Positions 1-9,620 of a DNA stretch of 64,000 nt are shown here, piece by piece. The position numbers and the translations under genes are program-made. Position 1 is the first letter of the stretch. Each line of letters starts with the position of its first letter. Source of the stretch: Incurvaria masculella (taxonomy: Eukaryota > Arthropoda > Insecta > Lepidoptera > Incurvariidae); contig OX335642.1 of assembly GCA_946894095.1 (NCBI GenBank), forward strand, positions 24,935,021 to 24,999,020, read 5' to 3'. The notes under the pieces are model-generated. The model was given only the letters and a program-made list of their open reading frames with translations. It searched no databases and was not told where the DNA came from.

Positions 1-108
1 AGACACAAATCAACATGTTTCCCCTGAGCGGAAGTGAGATATCCATCAGCCCCATTTGACTTGATCTTAGAATATTCCGACAAACTGACTGATTATTCCG
101 ACAAATTG

Positions 109-328
109 TTAGGGTTCCGTACCCAAAGGGTGAAAACGGAACCCTATTACTAAGCCTCCGCTGTCCGTCCGTCCGTCCGTCCGTCCGTCCGTCCGTCCGT
201 CTGTCCGTCTGTCACAGGGCTGTATCTCAGAAACCGTGATAGCTAGACAGTTGGAATTTTCACAGAGTGTGTATTTCCCTTGCCGCTAAAACAACAAATC
301 ATAGACATTACGAAATAGTTAGAATTAA
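109..328 (-). repeat. Interspersed repeat R1, copy 1 (GGCCAAGTGCGAGTCGG family)
   Basis: This copy runs in reverse from an AGGGTTCCGTACCC end, through a block equivalent to 'GATACAGCCCTGTGACAG', to a 'CACTCTGTGAAAAT' block. The same order is found at 4268-4506, 18547-18803, 31184-31445 and 34116-34330. It lacks the usual GGCCAAGTGCGAGTCGG head and instead continues into a GC-rich stretch. It is non-coding. I associate this type of repeat with Lepidoptera; its exact class (SINE or other non-autonomous element) cannot be settled here. Confidence 0.75.
162..213. repeat. (GTCC)n microsatellite inside R1
   Basis: About twelve GTCC/GTCT units lie at the position where every R1 copy carries a run of GACGGACGGACAG. 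The expansion is internal to the repeat and not an independent locus. Confidence 0.9.
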
Positions 329-660
329 AGGGGGTCCCCATACAACATACGTCTATATTGTCTATCCCGCTCGCACCCACTTCGCTGAGCCCGGCGTATG
401 GCCCCCGCGCCGCGACGCGCGCGCCGCCTCCCCGCACGCCAGTCTGCTCGATAGTCTTCTCGCTCACACGTGCTAGACTTTATACACGCTGCGCGCGCAT
501 CTAGGTCTATGCTTTATATAGATGAACGCTTGCCTCGCGTCGGCAGTTGGTCGCGGACCATTCTTCTTGTTCGGTGCGGCGCCGCGGCGTTTGGCGCGGC
601 GTCTTCTATGCACGCGCGATGTATTTACGATGCTTCGTCAATAATTCATGAAGTCGGTGT
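329..660. other. GC-rich stretch, no supported gene
   Basis: The sequence from about 360 to 620 is much more GC- and CpG-rich than its surroundings. Short open frames exist on both strands, but none has recognisable protein motifs or splice sites. It could be a long head variant of the R1 repeat that ends at 328, or a CpG-rich promoter. I cannot decide between them. Confidence 0.3.
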
Positions 661-945
661 GTAGGTATTAACGCCATATGCAAATTAGAGATTAAATATG
701 ATAGATCATAAGAATATATTTAAAAACATACATTTTTTAAATATACAAAGCAAACTTATAGCATAGCAGCACTATTAGTTATTCTGTGGCATAGCTTTAA
801 CTAATTTGTAAATAAAATTATAAAATATTTACATACAAATACATGTCAAAACAGTACATTTTTCATTGGCTTTTATGAAATATACAAATAGTATATGGTT
901 TTTTTAGTAAGTACCTGTATATGGATCGCAATACAACACCTATTG

Positions 946-1048
946 ATTGACATGATATTCGCCCAACTCACCACATGAGAACTAGGTGCCATGTTAGGAC
1001 CTTACTTATGCTGCACGGCTACGTTGAACTGGATGGAAAAATCTCTCT
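946..1048 (-). repeat. SINE fragment (body only)
   Basis: It matches the reverse strand of the SINE body seen at 1785-2182, including the blocks around 'ATGATATTAGCCC', 'ACTAGGTGCCATG' and 'TTGAACTGGATGG'. The 5' head is missing. Confidence 0.6.
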
Positions 1049-1335
1049 CTACATATTTTGAACGTACCTAATATTGAATTTTTAGAAACATTACATATTA
1101 CTTTATTGATAGGGATGCTCTCAAACCATTATACTCTTAATTGTCTGTAGGTGGTAGCATTTAAAGGGATATGTAACTATGTGATCAGCTGACAGTAGTA
1201 GTTTATGACAAAACTCATAGTATTAAAACCTAATGTGCAAGTGTTTCACAGTGTTGTGTTGCCACTGGAGCAGTGCATCGCTTAAAGGTCCTTGCTTACG
1301 GTGACGCTTGGCTCAGGTTATCTCTTTCCCTAAAA

Positions 1336-1735
1336 TATGGTTGAAAGAGGTAATGGCTGTGCCCGGCGTGATGCTCGTGAACGGGTGCTGTTGGTGGGGA
1401 CTGGCCTGCTCCAATTGGCAACATATTAGTTGGAGGGGATTGTCTTTGCAAATAAAATGATATTTGTCATGAACTGTTGCATACGGCATGGATTGTAAAT
1501 TTTTGTGTATTCATGTGAATTTAGTGTTTTACCTATGTTTTTGTTAAAATAATTGACAAACACTTTTGTAAACTTAGACTAAGTGGACGTTGAAAAAAAA
1601 AAACAGCGGAGTTTCTTTCCAGTTCTTCTTCGCTGTGTTTTGTTTTGCTGAACTGGCCAATGCTAAAATATGACAAATCCGAGTGCAGTGTACTGTCTAT
1701 GGATGATGAATAAACAATACAAATACAATACATTA
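1336..1735 (+). pseudogene. Decayed LINE 3' end with 3' UTR tail
   Basis: The first part is shared, inverted, with 16700-16830 (blocks near CCAATTGGCAACATATTA and ACGGGTGCTGTTGG). It is followed by a 3' tail containing 'ACTTAGACTAAGTGGACGTT' and 'AACTGGCCAATGCTAAAATA' and ending in a polyA-like AATAAACAATACAAATAC. The same tail is at 16560-16700 (reverse) and 60000-60115 (forward), which marks it as the 3' UTR of one non-LTR retrotransposon family. No intact reading frame remains. Confidence 0.6.
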
Positions 1736-1784
1736 TTGCTGTAATGGAACAGAGAAGCTTTGTAAAAAATATCTAAGCAATTTT

Positions 1785-2182
1785 TTTTATGCGACCAGAC
1801 ATGGATGGCTAATACCACACAACTACCGTTATGATATTAGCCCAATACACCTGATTCCCTAAGGAATTAGGTGCCATGCCAGGACCTTCGCGCGGCTCCA
1901 TTGAACTGGATGGAAAACACGGACAATTTTTTATTGCCGCTTCGACCATCTTTTCATCCAATGCGATAGTACCAACCCGGGCGGGCTTAAACCCTACCAT
2001 CTTGTAGGGGAAAGGGACCTACAGTTTTACATGGATTCCGAACCATGGAGCAGCTCGCATTCTTGACGAAATGCACTTATCGAACTCGGAATGAGAAAGA
2101 TAGTGGTGCATGTCGGAATTGAACCCAGACCTCTGGTACGCTAGGCCAGTCCCCGCGCCACTAGGCTACAAGCCGCAATATT
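1785..2182 (-). repeat. SINE, full-length copy with tRNA-like head
   Basis: Read on the minus strand, the element starts with a tRNA-like RNA polymerase III promoter: a box A-like TAGCCTAGTGG and, about 40 bases on, a box B-like GGTTCAATTCC. The body follows (ACCATTCGGAATCC-like block, TAGGGTTTAAGCCCGCC, ATCGCATTGGATG, TTGTCCGTGTTTTCCATCC), ending at AGCCATCCATGTC and an A-rich tail. This order of parts is that of a tRNA-derived SINE. Related copies are at 3704, 4785, 6886, 16868, 40803, 45241 and 54424. Confidence 0.8.
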
Positions 2183-2308
2183 TGCGGGTTAACATAACAA
2201 GTACCATACATAAATATTGCAAGTATGACATTGCAAGTATGAAGTTTCTTTGCGGGTTCTTCTTCACTGGTTGATCGAATCCGCGAATCAATCAAATTGT
2301 GACATGAC

Positions 2309-2473
2309 TTAGCCCCGGTTGCACGAAGAGACGGCCGAGTTAATCAATGTTCAAACACGTCACTTTTAGTGAACCGCATAAAGTTCCTTCCGTACTGTCT
2401 GTACAAAGTGACGTGTTTAATCGTACATTGATGTTGATTTTAATTTTTTGTCCTTTCGTGCACTCGGCCCTTA
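2309..2473. mobile_element. MITE family B, copy 1
   Basis: The element has ends TTAGCCCCGGTTGCACGAA and TTCGTGCACTCGGCCCTTA and inner arms AAACACGTCACTTT and AAAGTGACGTGTTT. Most of the 165 bp can fold back on itself. Further copies are at 3161-3280, 11069-11233 and 11231-11325. It is non-coding and non-autonomous; the transposase family is unknown. Confidence 0.75.
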
Positions 2474-3160
2474 GCGTAGTTTGACTACCAGAAGTAGAAT
2501 AAATAAATGAAATAAAATTGTGTTTTAGCTTTCAAAATGCTTTATCAATCGCTTCAATGGGTAGGTAGGCAAAAACATTTATCGTAAAATGTTTATATAC
2601 ATTTTCTGTTTAAAAAAAACGCAAAGGACGTTTTTGGCCTAGAGACCATTAACAATAAGTGATATATTATCGTATATATCCACTTATGTGTAACAATTTT
2701 CTATCCACATGCAAGTCTATGGTGGGAAATCACAAATCGATGGAGGAAAGAGTTATATAAACATTAAAAAACATATTTTTCAAATACATATATTTTTATT
2801 ATTGCTTTTTCAGTTTCAACGTTAGTTTTTTATGGAACCAGTAAACCTGGTAACCTACAAACCTACTGTAAGGTACTTTCAAGGCTAAACAATGAATCAT
2901 TACTATCATTATAAAAATAAGAAACAAAAAAGAAGGACATATCTTTTTCCAGCGAATGTGATTTGTATGTACGTATAATCGACCGTGAAGCAAGGACACT
3001 TTAATTAAAGAAAGATCCCAGTAAAAATAACTACTTTACGAATATAATGCAAGGCTGGAACCGAACCAGAAAACCATTCGCTGGTAGGTATTGAGTTATT
3101 CGGTCAAGTGAACTAAAATTTACCAGTTGGCATAGTACGAAATTTAACTAAACGTCAAAC
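2474..3160. other. AT-rich intergenic DNA, no gene
   Basis: No reading frame with coding character is seen. 2953-2999 carries a short dispersed repeat (reverse of GTGTCCTTGCTTCACGGTCG...CACATTCG) also found at 48297-48345 and 60863-60909. A short AT palindrome lies near 2656-2689. Confidence 0.6.
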
Positions 3161-3280
3161 TTAGCCCCGATTGCACGAAAGGACGGCTGAGTTAATCAAT
3201 GTTCAAACACGTCACTTTTAGTAAACCCCTTGGAGTTGACGTTGATTTTGATTGTTTGTCCTTTCGTGCACTCGGCCCTC
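3161..3280. mobile_element. MITE family B, copy 2 (internally shortened)
   Basis: It has the same termini as the 2309 copy (TTAGCCCCGATTGCACGAA ... TTTCGTGCACTCGGCCCT). The central part, including one inner arm, is deleted, giving about 120 bp. Confidence 0.7.
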
Positions 3281-3703
3281 ATTTTGCCTCCTTTGCCTAT
3301 TCACCTGCTATGCACCTAGCGAATGATTTATCATGGTAACCAAACCACCCTGGATATTTTAAGGGCTTCAAAATGATACAATTATGTTCATGATATGATT
3401 ATATTAAGGGTAGATGTTTTTTGGAGACACATTTATGTTGATTTCACATAATACGGTTAGAATCCGATAATTTGTCATATCGAGACGACTGTTGTTAATT
3501 TTTTTGAAATAGCCTTTGTAATGCATATTATAAAAATAAATATTTTTCCACGTTGCTTAAGTTACATTATTCTTCATGTATCAATTCTCGGTTGAAGTTC
3601 CTCTCTTTTAATAAAAAAAAATTTTTTTTTTCTAATGAGAACAAAAAAAAAACAATTTAATGATATTTTTTTTATATTCATCGTTACATTCAGCATTGGA
3701 TGT
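3281..3703. other. AT-rich spacer, nothing recognised
   Basis: Homopolymer-rich AT sequence (A and T runs at 3610-3670) separates MITE B from a SINE. I see no gene or clear repeat in it. Confidence 0.5.
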
Positions 3704-3975
3704 TTGTAGCGGGTTCAAATCCCCGCCCCATTTATGAATCACTTTCTTTCTTTTTCAGAATTGGATAAATGAATTTCGTTACGAATGCGAGTTTGTTGGG
3801 AGATGTTTGGATCCATGTTAAACTATAGGTGCCCTTTCCCTACGATTGGTACCATCGCATGAGATGATAATACCTATGGTCGAAACGGCAATAATAAATT
3901 GTCCATGTTTTCCATACAGTTCAATGTAGCCGTGGTCGTAAATAGAAGATCCTGGCATGTCACCTAATTCCTTCG
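3704..3975 (+). repeat. SINE copy, 5'-truncated within the head
   Basis: It starts at the box B-like GGTTCAAATCCCCGCC and continues through the conserved body (TTGTCCATGTTTTCCATAC, TCAATGTAGCC) to the ATTCCTTCGGAA block. The box A part is missing. Confidence 0.7.
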
Positions 3976-4040
3976 GAAATGAGGGTAATAGCGGGTAGAG
4001 GCGAAGTTCAGAAGGCACAACCGAGGTTCCGTAATTTCCT

Positions 4041-4103
4041 TAAATATACGATGGTACGGAACCCTTCGTGCGCGAGTCCGACTCGCACTTGGCCGGTTTT
4101 TTT
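4041..4103 (-). repeat. R1 repeat, 5' head fragment
   Basis: This is the reverse complement of the R1 head: 'AAAAAACCGGCCAAGTGCGA', the GTCGGACTCGCGCACG block and the GGTTCCGTACC block. Only about 60 bp is present. Confidence 0.75.
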
Positions 4104-4267
4104 ATACATGGAAGAATTGATGATTAAAATTCATTTCAAATTCAAAATCATTTATTTTGCAAAAAGGTACCAAAGAATATCCGATTCCTGCTCTTTACTT
4201 ACATCGTCAAAAATTACGGAAATATTCTTAATTATTTGATGTCAATTAAAACCATGAGAAAGCTACA

Positions 4268-4506
4268 TAAAAAAAACCGGCCAAGTACAAGTCGTACTCG
4301 AACACAAGGGCTATGTACCAACATACAAGATTAAACACAACAATTTTTACTATTTGTTGTTATAGCGAGCAACAGAAATACATACTCTGTACACATTTCA
4401 GCTGGGTTACCTATTCCGGTTCATGAGATCTGCTGACAGACAGACGGACAGAACGGACAGCGAAGGCTTACTAATAGGGTTCCGTTGGCATCATTTGGGA
4501 ACCCTT
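4268..4506 (+). repeat. R1 repeat, nearly full copy
   Basis: The head (AAACCGGCCAAGTACAAGTC), middle (GCAACAGAAATACATACTCT, TTTCAGCTGGGTTACC, CATGAGATCTGCTGACAG) and end (GGGTTCCGTTGGCATC ... GGGAACCCTTATAAA) occur in the standard order of the family. Confidence 0.8.
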
Positions 4507-4577
4507 ATAAAACATTCAATAACAAAATTTCCCTCCAACTAAAAACTTGTGTCTCATTGAAAAAACCACAACTTACT

Positions 4578-4712
4578 GTCAATGATATTAGCCCAACCCA
4601 AAAAATGGGTTAAGATAAAATGGGCTTTCCTTACACGACTATTGAGCTGTTTGGAAAATACAGATAATTTTCATTACCGATCCGAGCATCAGTGTGATGG
4701 TACCAACCTGGA
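4578..4712 (-). repeat. SINE fragment, diverged
   Basis: Reverse-strand SINE body with 'AATGATATTAGCCCAACCC', a GGAAAATACAGATAATTTTC-like block and GTGATGGTACCAACCTGG. It lies end to end with the next copy at 4785. Confidence 0.6.
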
Positions 4713-4784
4713 CATACACTCACATTTCACTGAAAGTCATTAGTAAATGTGCTTTATAATTGTTTTGTCACGTCGTTTCAGCAT

Positions 4785-5005
4785 TTTTTTTTTAATGTGA
4801 ACATGGATGCCTAATACAACACACACTGTAATGATATTAGCTAAATACGGCGGATTCCCACAGGAATTAGGTGCCATGCTACACACGAACAAGATACGGC
4901 TACATTAAACTGGATGGAAAACACAGATATTTCATTGCCGCTTCAACATCCAATGCGATGGTTAAGCTGGGGATAAGCGGGCCTGGGTACCAAATCGGGC
5001 AGGGA
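4785..5005 (-). repeat. SINE copy, body only
   Basis: Reverse-strand SINE body: ATGGATGCCTAATACAACAC, GGAATTAGGTGCCATG, CTGGATGGAAAACACAG and TCCAATGCGATGG. The head is missing. Confidence 0.7.
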
Positions 5006-5121
5006 TCACGGACACATGACAGCAAGGCCCCTCAATACCTCATCACTCTTCTATACATATAGAGAGATATATGAATTATTCATTTGCAGGACTTGTGTGC
5101 AACCAAGGTCTAGCAACTCAC

Positions 5122-5191
5122 CTCCATTGACATGTTCCTCAGCCGCGTCCACCTCCATTGGTTCCCCCGTACCGCGCGTCCCGGGAGCCAT
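5122..5191 (-). CDS. Possible first coding exon of an unidentified gene
   Basis: On the minus strand an ATG (5191) directly follows a TTGCAG acceptor-like sequence. The frame then reads 23 codons, MAPGTRGTGEPMEVDAAEEH and then VNG, and ends after one extra base at a good donor, GTGAGT. The exon is more GC-rich than its surroundings and has an acidic N-terminal look. No following exon could be found at lower coordinates, where the sequence is mostly SINE and MITE, so the rest of the gene may lie beyond base 1. I do not recognise the protein. It could be a chance open frame with a donor-like site. Confidence 0.35.
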
Positions 5192-5282
5192 TCTGCAAGC
5201 CATCGCAAGTCCAGTATTGATAAATTATTCTGCAACCTAGGTTAACATTTTCTTGTTTAGAAAGTACATCCTCTGTATAAGC

Positions 5283-5835
5283 CAGTTTATTAAAGAAACT
5301 ATATAGAAATGGCGGCTTGTACTTGTCCAACGGACGGTACGGTCAGCATTATATTGTTACAAAGTATACATTTATGTTTTAAGATTTTTGTAATATTTAA
5401 TTTAATTTATTTATATTATAGATTAAACATAAATACATATCACATTCCCTGGAATAAGTGACGTACCTGTTTAGTATGAAAAAGTCAATCCTCTCACGGA
5501 TTATGATAAAAACTAAAAATGCATTATTAGATTTTTGATTTTTTTGTTTACCTAGCTGCGAATCGAACTCGTTGATTTTGAAAAAAATAACGCAACGTGT
5601 ATTATTGCGCCAGTCAATAGTGTCGCTTGCAAGAAACAAATCCTGTGAAGTAATGTTATACAACAAACTAAAGGAAAGTGTTGATTTTTAATAAACTTAT
5701 TAAAATGTTCCAGTATTCATACATTACCAGTACCTAAAAAATAAAAATACAGACGTAGATTTTGACAAAATATTTTAGAATCTAAAACTTCATAAACAAG
5801 CCGCCATTAATATATAGTTTCTTTAATGAACCAAG
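5283..5835. repeat. Element with ~35-bp inverted ends
   Basis: Sequence at 5283-5323 (TTTATTAAAGAAACTATATA then a GAAATGGCGGCTTGT block) recurs as its reverse complement at 5797-5835 (ACAAGCCGCCATTAATATAT, AGTTTCTTTAATGAACC). About 470 bp of AT-rich, non-coding DNA lies between. The arrangement suggests a non-autonomous inverted-repeat transposon; target-site duplications were not clear. Confidence 0.5.
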
Positions 5836-5989
5836 ATATATGTAGTTAGCAAGTCAATCAGGTTGAAGCATACAAGATGATGATTCTTAGACGGCATTTC
5901 CACGGGCAACAGAAATTGCAGAAGTCTTGCCCAAGTTTGTGCAAGTAAATTGCTTCACTGTTTCGCAATACTGGTCGGAATACCTTACC

Positions 5990-6445
5990 CCTGAAATTAT
6001 GGTAAAAATTTACAAGTCTTACTTGTGACCCCTACTAGAATATGTTTTCCAAGTTTGGCAACCCTACTTTGCAAAGGACGTTGATATTCTTGAAAATGTA
6101 CCTACAAAAAAAAAATTACAAAATCTTACATCAATTGAAAAACATTTCCTATGAAGACTCGACTCAAGATCCTCAAATTACCGTCTCTAGAACAAAGACG
6201 AAGACTAGGTGACCTAATCGAGGTATAGAAAATGCTTACAGCCAAATACAACTACCAAGCCATGCAAGAGCTATTCAGCCTTAACAAAAACCCTCAACTA
6301 CGTGGTCACAGATTGAAGGAACAGAGCACAAGACTAATGTACGCAAGCACTTCATTAGCAACAGAGTTGTAGAGGACTGGAACAAAGTCCCCGAGGACAT
6401 TATCAACGCAAATCATGTTAATCATTTTAAAAATTGGACACTCAT
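5990..6445 (+). pseudogene. Decayed LINE reverse-transcriptase C-terminus
   Basis: With frameshifts and stops, the plus strand parallels the LINE copies at 32633-33095 and 37390-38034: pieces corresponding to a 'LEYVFQVWQPYFAKDVDILE'-like block, an ISYEDSTQDPQI-like block and a QRRRLGDLIE-like block. The final NRVVEDWNKVPEDIINA-like region is readable near 6360-6420. It is a dead copy of the same CR1/jockey-like family. Confidence 0.7.
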
Positions 6446-6885
6446 TTAAACAACTTTTGTAAGAATAATTAAAGACCGTGTGAAATAACCAAAACTGACA
6501 TTCATAGATTACAAGGATAAGTGAACTGCCATTAGGAAAAAAAAAAAGTTTTTAAACATGAAAAGTGATAACCATACTTGAACATGATTTAGACACATCA
6601 GCCTAGGCTGCCTGTCTAATATAAAATAAATAAATTTAAAAAAATGTCTTGCGAGGATCTGTCGAGTCACACTGTCGCGATTTATTGCAGAGCCGTTTAC
6701 ATATGACAAACAACGCAACAAACTATCTGCAAAATGCCGCGTCAACGTGTGTTTCTGCTGCAATTGTTTTACTTCTAAATGAGCAGAAAAAAATGTCCAT
6801 TTGGGTTGGGAAATCGAATTTGACGCGATCTGAGTTGAGGGTGTTTCGTTCGTTTAACAACTCTGTTTTTGTTTTTTTTTAATGT

Positions 6886-7522
6886 ACTTATGTGGAAATG
6901 GATAGCTATGGCAAACAGACTGTCATGATATTAGCCTTACATACCACATGGCAACTAGATGCAATGTAGTATGGTATTTATATTATTTATATTATTATTG
7001 TTCGGCTACATTGAACTGGATGGAAAACACAGACAAGCTTCATTGCCGCTTCGACCATCGTGTATTTAATGCGATGGTACCAACCCACGAGGGATTAAAG
7101 AACGATTCATGTTAAACCAGCGCGAGTACGGGCCGGCGCGAGGACGGGGACCGTTATAACAATATTCCAATCAACATCTACGAAAGCATTCACAGTACAC
7201 AGGGCACGACACGGTACCGGCCACGACACGATACTGGCCACGACACGGTACCGGGCACGTGCGCGATATGGGTCCCGTGTCCGAACGTCCGAGCATACTG
7301 TTTCCCGGGGCCTTCCCGCACCCGCGCCATCCCGTTCATGAATTATCCTTAACTCTGACATCTAGGTAAAGTTTTAGATGGAATCCGAACCACGGCCAGC
7401 CTCAAAGGTCGAAAATAACCACCCATGTAGAACCCAAACACGCTCAGAGTTGCTTCACCCAGCTTATCGAACCGCATAAGGTGTGGCGCCACTGGGGTAC
7501 CGAGGCTGACAATCTAATTGCA
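6886..7522 (-). repeat. SINE copy with 5S-like head, split by a GC-rich insert
   Basis: The SINE body is at 6886-7110 and the head at 7342-7522, both reverse. The head on the minus strand reads CCTCGGTACCCCAGTGGCGC followed by GGTTCGATAAGCTGGGTGAA and a TTCTACATGGGTGG block, resembling the internal promoter part of 5S rRNA (GATAAGC ... GATGGGTGAC). The intervening 7112-7341 is GC-rich and contains three tandem CACGACACGGTACCGGC-like units at about 7205-7258. It is foreign to all other copies. Confidence 0.65.
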
Positions 7523-8499
7523 GCTATCCTACAGGCAAGGGTGGCACTCGTAAAGTTCAATTAGCTTCATCACTTCGTCACGAGACCAGTCTCGTCGTGG
7601 ACTCATTGTTTGCAATGCTTAAAAGATGTACAAAATGTCTCTAGTTAACAGCTGATTGAGCTAAACTATCGTGTGAAAGCGCGAGAAATACGGACATGAT
7701 TCGTATAGCTGCAACAGAACGTGTTTATACCTACAAGAACTCCCGCTCGCACGACACGAACTCGCCACGAGAGCGCGATAACTGTTGCGATAGAATTGGC
7801 AGAGGCGTTTAGATGGGCGATTTGCTGTCCGACAGTCTGTCGAACATTTCTTCCGGAAGTTTTCTTGCCCGTGAAAATGCCACCTTAAAAAAAATTCAAA
7901 CTTAATAACCATTTTGAATTGCCTCTGAAATGGGATGTATCGAAGTCCCATGAATGCTGTTTCAATTCAGGCTTTACAAAAATTGGCATTCGTGATTTTT
8001 TACACGATTCAGAAAGCAAGACATAATATATACACTTTAAGAAAAAGGGCAGGAATTCCTCAAAAAAATAAGTTGGGTAAGGCAAAGTTTGTAACTATTC
8101 CACGGCCTCGTGTCAAGTGCGTTCAAGCGTCGGCAGCTACTCGCCGACGACAACAACAACAACAACAACAACAACTATGCCTAGGCCATGCCTCAAAAAT
8201 ATTATTTCCTACGATTTTTTTAACTCAGTGCAATTTACTACAAACCTTCACTCAATTGGAACTAAAAATGCTTAAAACAAGAAATATTATTTTTCCTACA
8301 TAACATTTTCTGGCAATCGAAATTTCGCAAACTTGTAAATTGTTGGCGGTTAAATTTTAACTGTCACATTGACAGTAGTATTTTGTTTTTATCCGTCGGA
8401 AAGGGAAAGGTTTTCTTTTTTTGTAACTTTTATCTTTAGCAAGAGTTCTCGCTGTACAGCCGTATCTTTCGTATTGAGAAAGGCTTTCAATTAAGAACG
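7523..8499. other. Intergenic stretch, no supported gene
   Basis: Open frames up to 122 codons occur, but none shows domain motifs, splice sites or biased composition. The longest frame (7935-8303, plus) merely runs through a (CAA)n microsatellite at 8149-8175. Confidence 0.5.
8149..8175. repeat. (CAA)n microsatellite
   Basis: About nine tandem CAA units, read directly. Confidence 0.9.
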
Positions 8500-9620
8500 G
8501 TAGCCCTACCATGAGTTTTGGTGATGTTCACTTCGACCAACGTTAACGACATTTTTGTATGGGGAAAATTGCAGCGCCTCTAGCGTACGATCTTGTTACT
8601 AAAAACGGCACTACGAGTTCATATTCACGCTCGTTGTCGAGCATCACGAACGTTATCGAACGACGACGCGATACGGTTGTATGAAAAACGGTACCATGAG
8701 TGTACATTTTGACAGCTCAACGTGATCACTTCGATAACGTTATTCGAATTTCTTTTCACTAGTCATATCTTGGGTGAAAGGACGATCGAACACACATTTT
8801 AGTGCCAAGGATGAAAAACCAAGCGTATTTCATGTCAATTTCTGAATTCAATATTATGTTAGCAACTTAATAATGAGTACACTACAACTCTACGTAAAAA
8901 AATACTATTCGAAATATTTTTTTAACGGTTTATTTTATTTATAAACGTTTCTTCAAACCTGTTTCAGGAATGAATTTATTTAAAAAAAAAATAATTTATG
9001 TAGGTGTATTTCCTCAATACATATTTTTTTATGCAAAGAAAATAAAGCATTCAAAACATAACCTGTATCGGTAATTTATAAGAAAAATAAAACAACTATA
9101 ATTGCATCCAAGAAAACCAAAGTCAAACATTGACAAAACATTTGCGCGAAATGGGTAACTAGGTATATAATGTTATTTACAGACGGATGGTACGCACTAT
9201 GATATTACGCAGTAATATTATATTATCTATGCCCTATGAGTCACGCTTATTGTCTCGCGCCGCCCGCCGCGCCGGCAAAGTATCGGTCAACAAAAATCGT
9301 CACAAAATATCGGCTGCCAACGATCGACGGTTTGAGGTATGTTTTACTAGTAAACTTAGCAAATTTATACTCAATTTATAATAGTGCGGTCCTATTTTAT
9401 CTCATGCGAAAGAAGATATGGACACCGTTAATCACGGCCTACTCACTATCTTCCATTATTTCTTGTCTCTGGTCGAACGCAACGTTCATCGAGCGTTCGA
9501 TAAGCGTTCCGTCGGTGAATAAAGTAACCCATGGTAGCGACTGTAACGCTGCTCGATCTCGTTCGTGAACATTCGATGATATTTTTCGTTCGTTCGATAG
9601 AAAACTCATGGTAGGGCTAC
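8500..9620. mobile_element. 1.1-kb DNA transposon derivative with 20-bp perfect TIRs
   Basis: Bases 8500-8519 (GTAGCCCTACCATGAGTTTT) and 9601-9620 are perfect reverse complements. Similar CCATGAG/CATGGTAG motifs recur inside near 8692 and 9531, as subterminal repeats often do. The interior has many GTTCG/CGAAC motifs (AACGTTATCGAACG, GAACGTTATCG). The small open frames inside (9187-9568) show no transposase motif, so the element is probably non-autonomous. Its superfamily is unknown. Confidence 0.7.

Noticed and set aside
162..213. CRISPR-like regular repeat
   Set aside because: It is a simple tetranucleotide microsatellite within an interspersed repeat; there are no spacers and the genome is eukaryotic.
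7935..8303. 122-codon plus-strand frame
   Set aside because: It has no protein features and is lengthened by a (CAA)n run coding for glutamine. No splice or promoter support.
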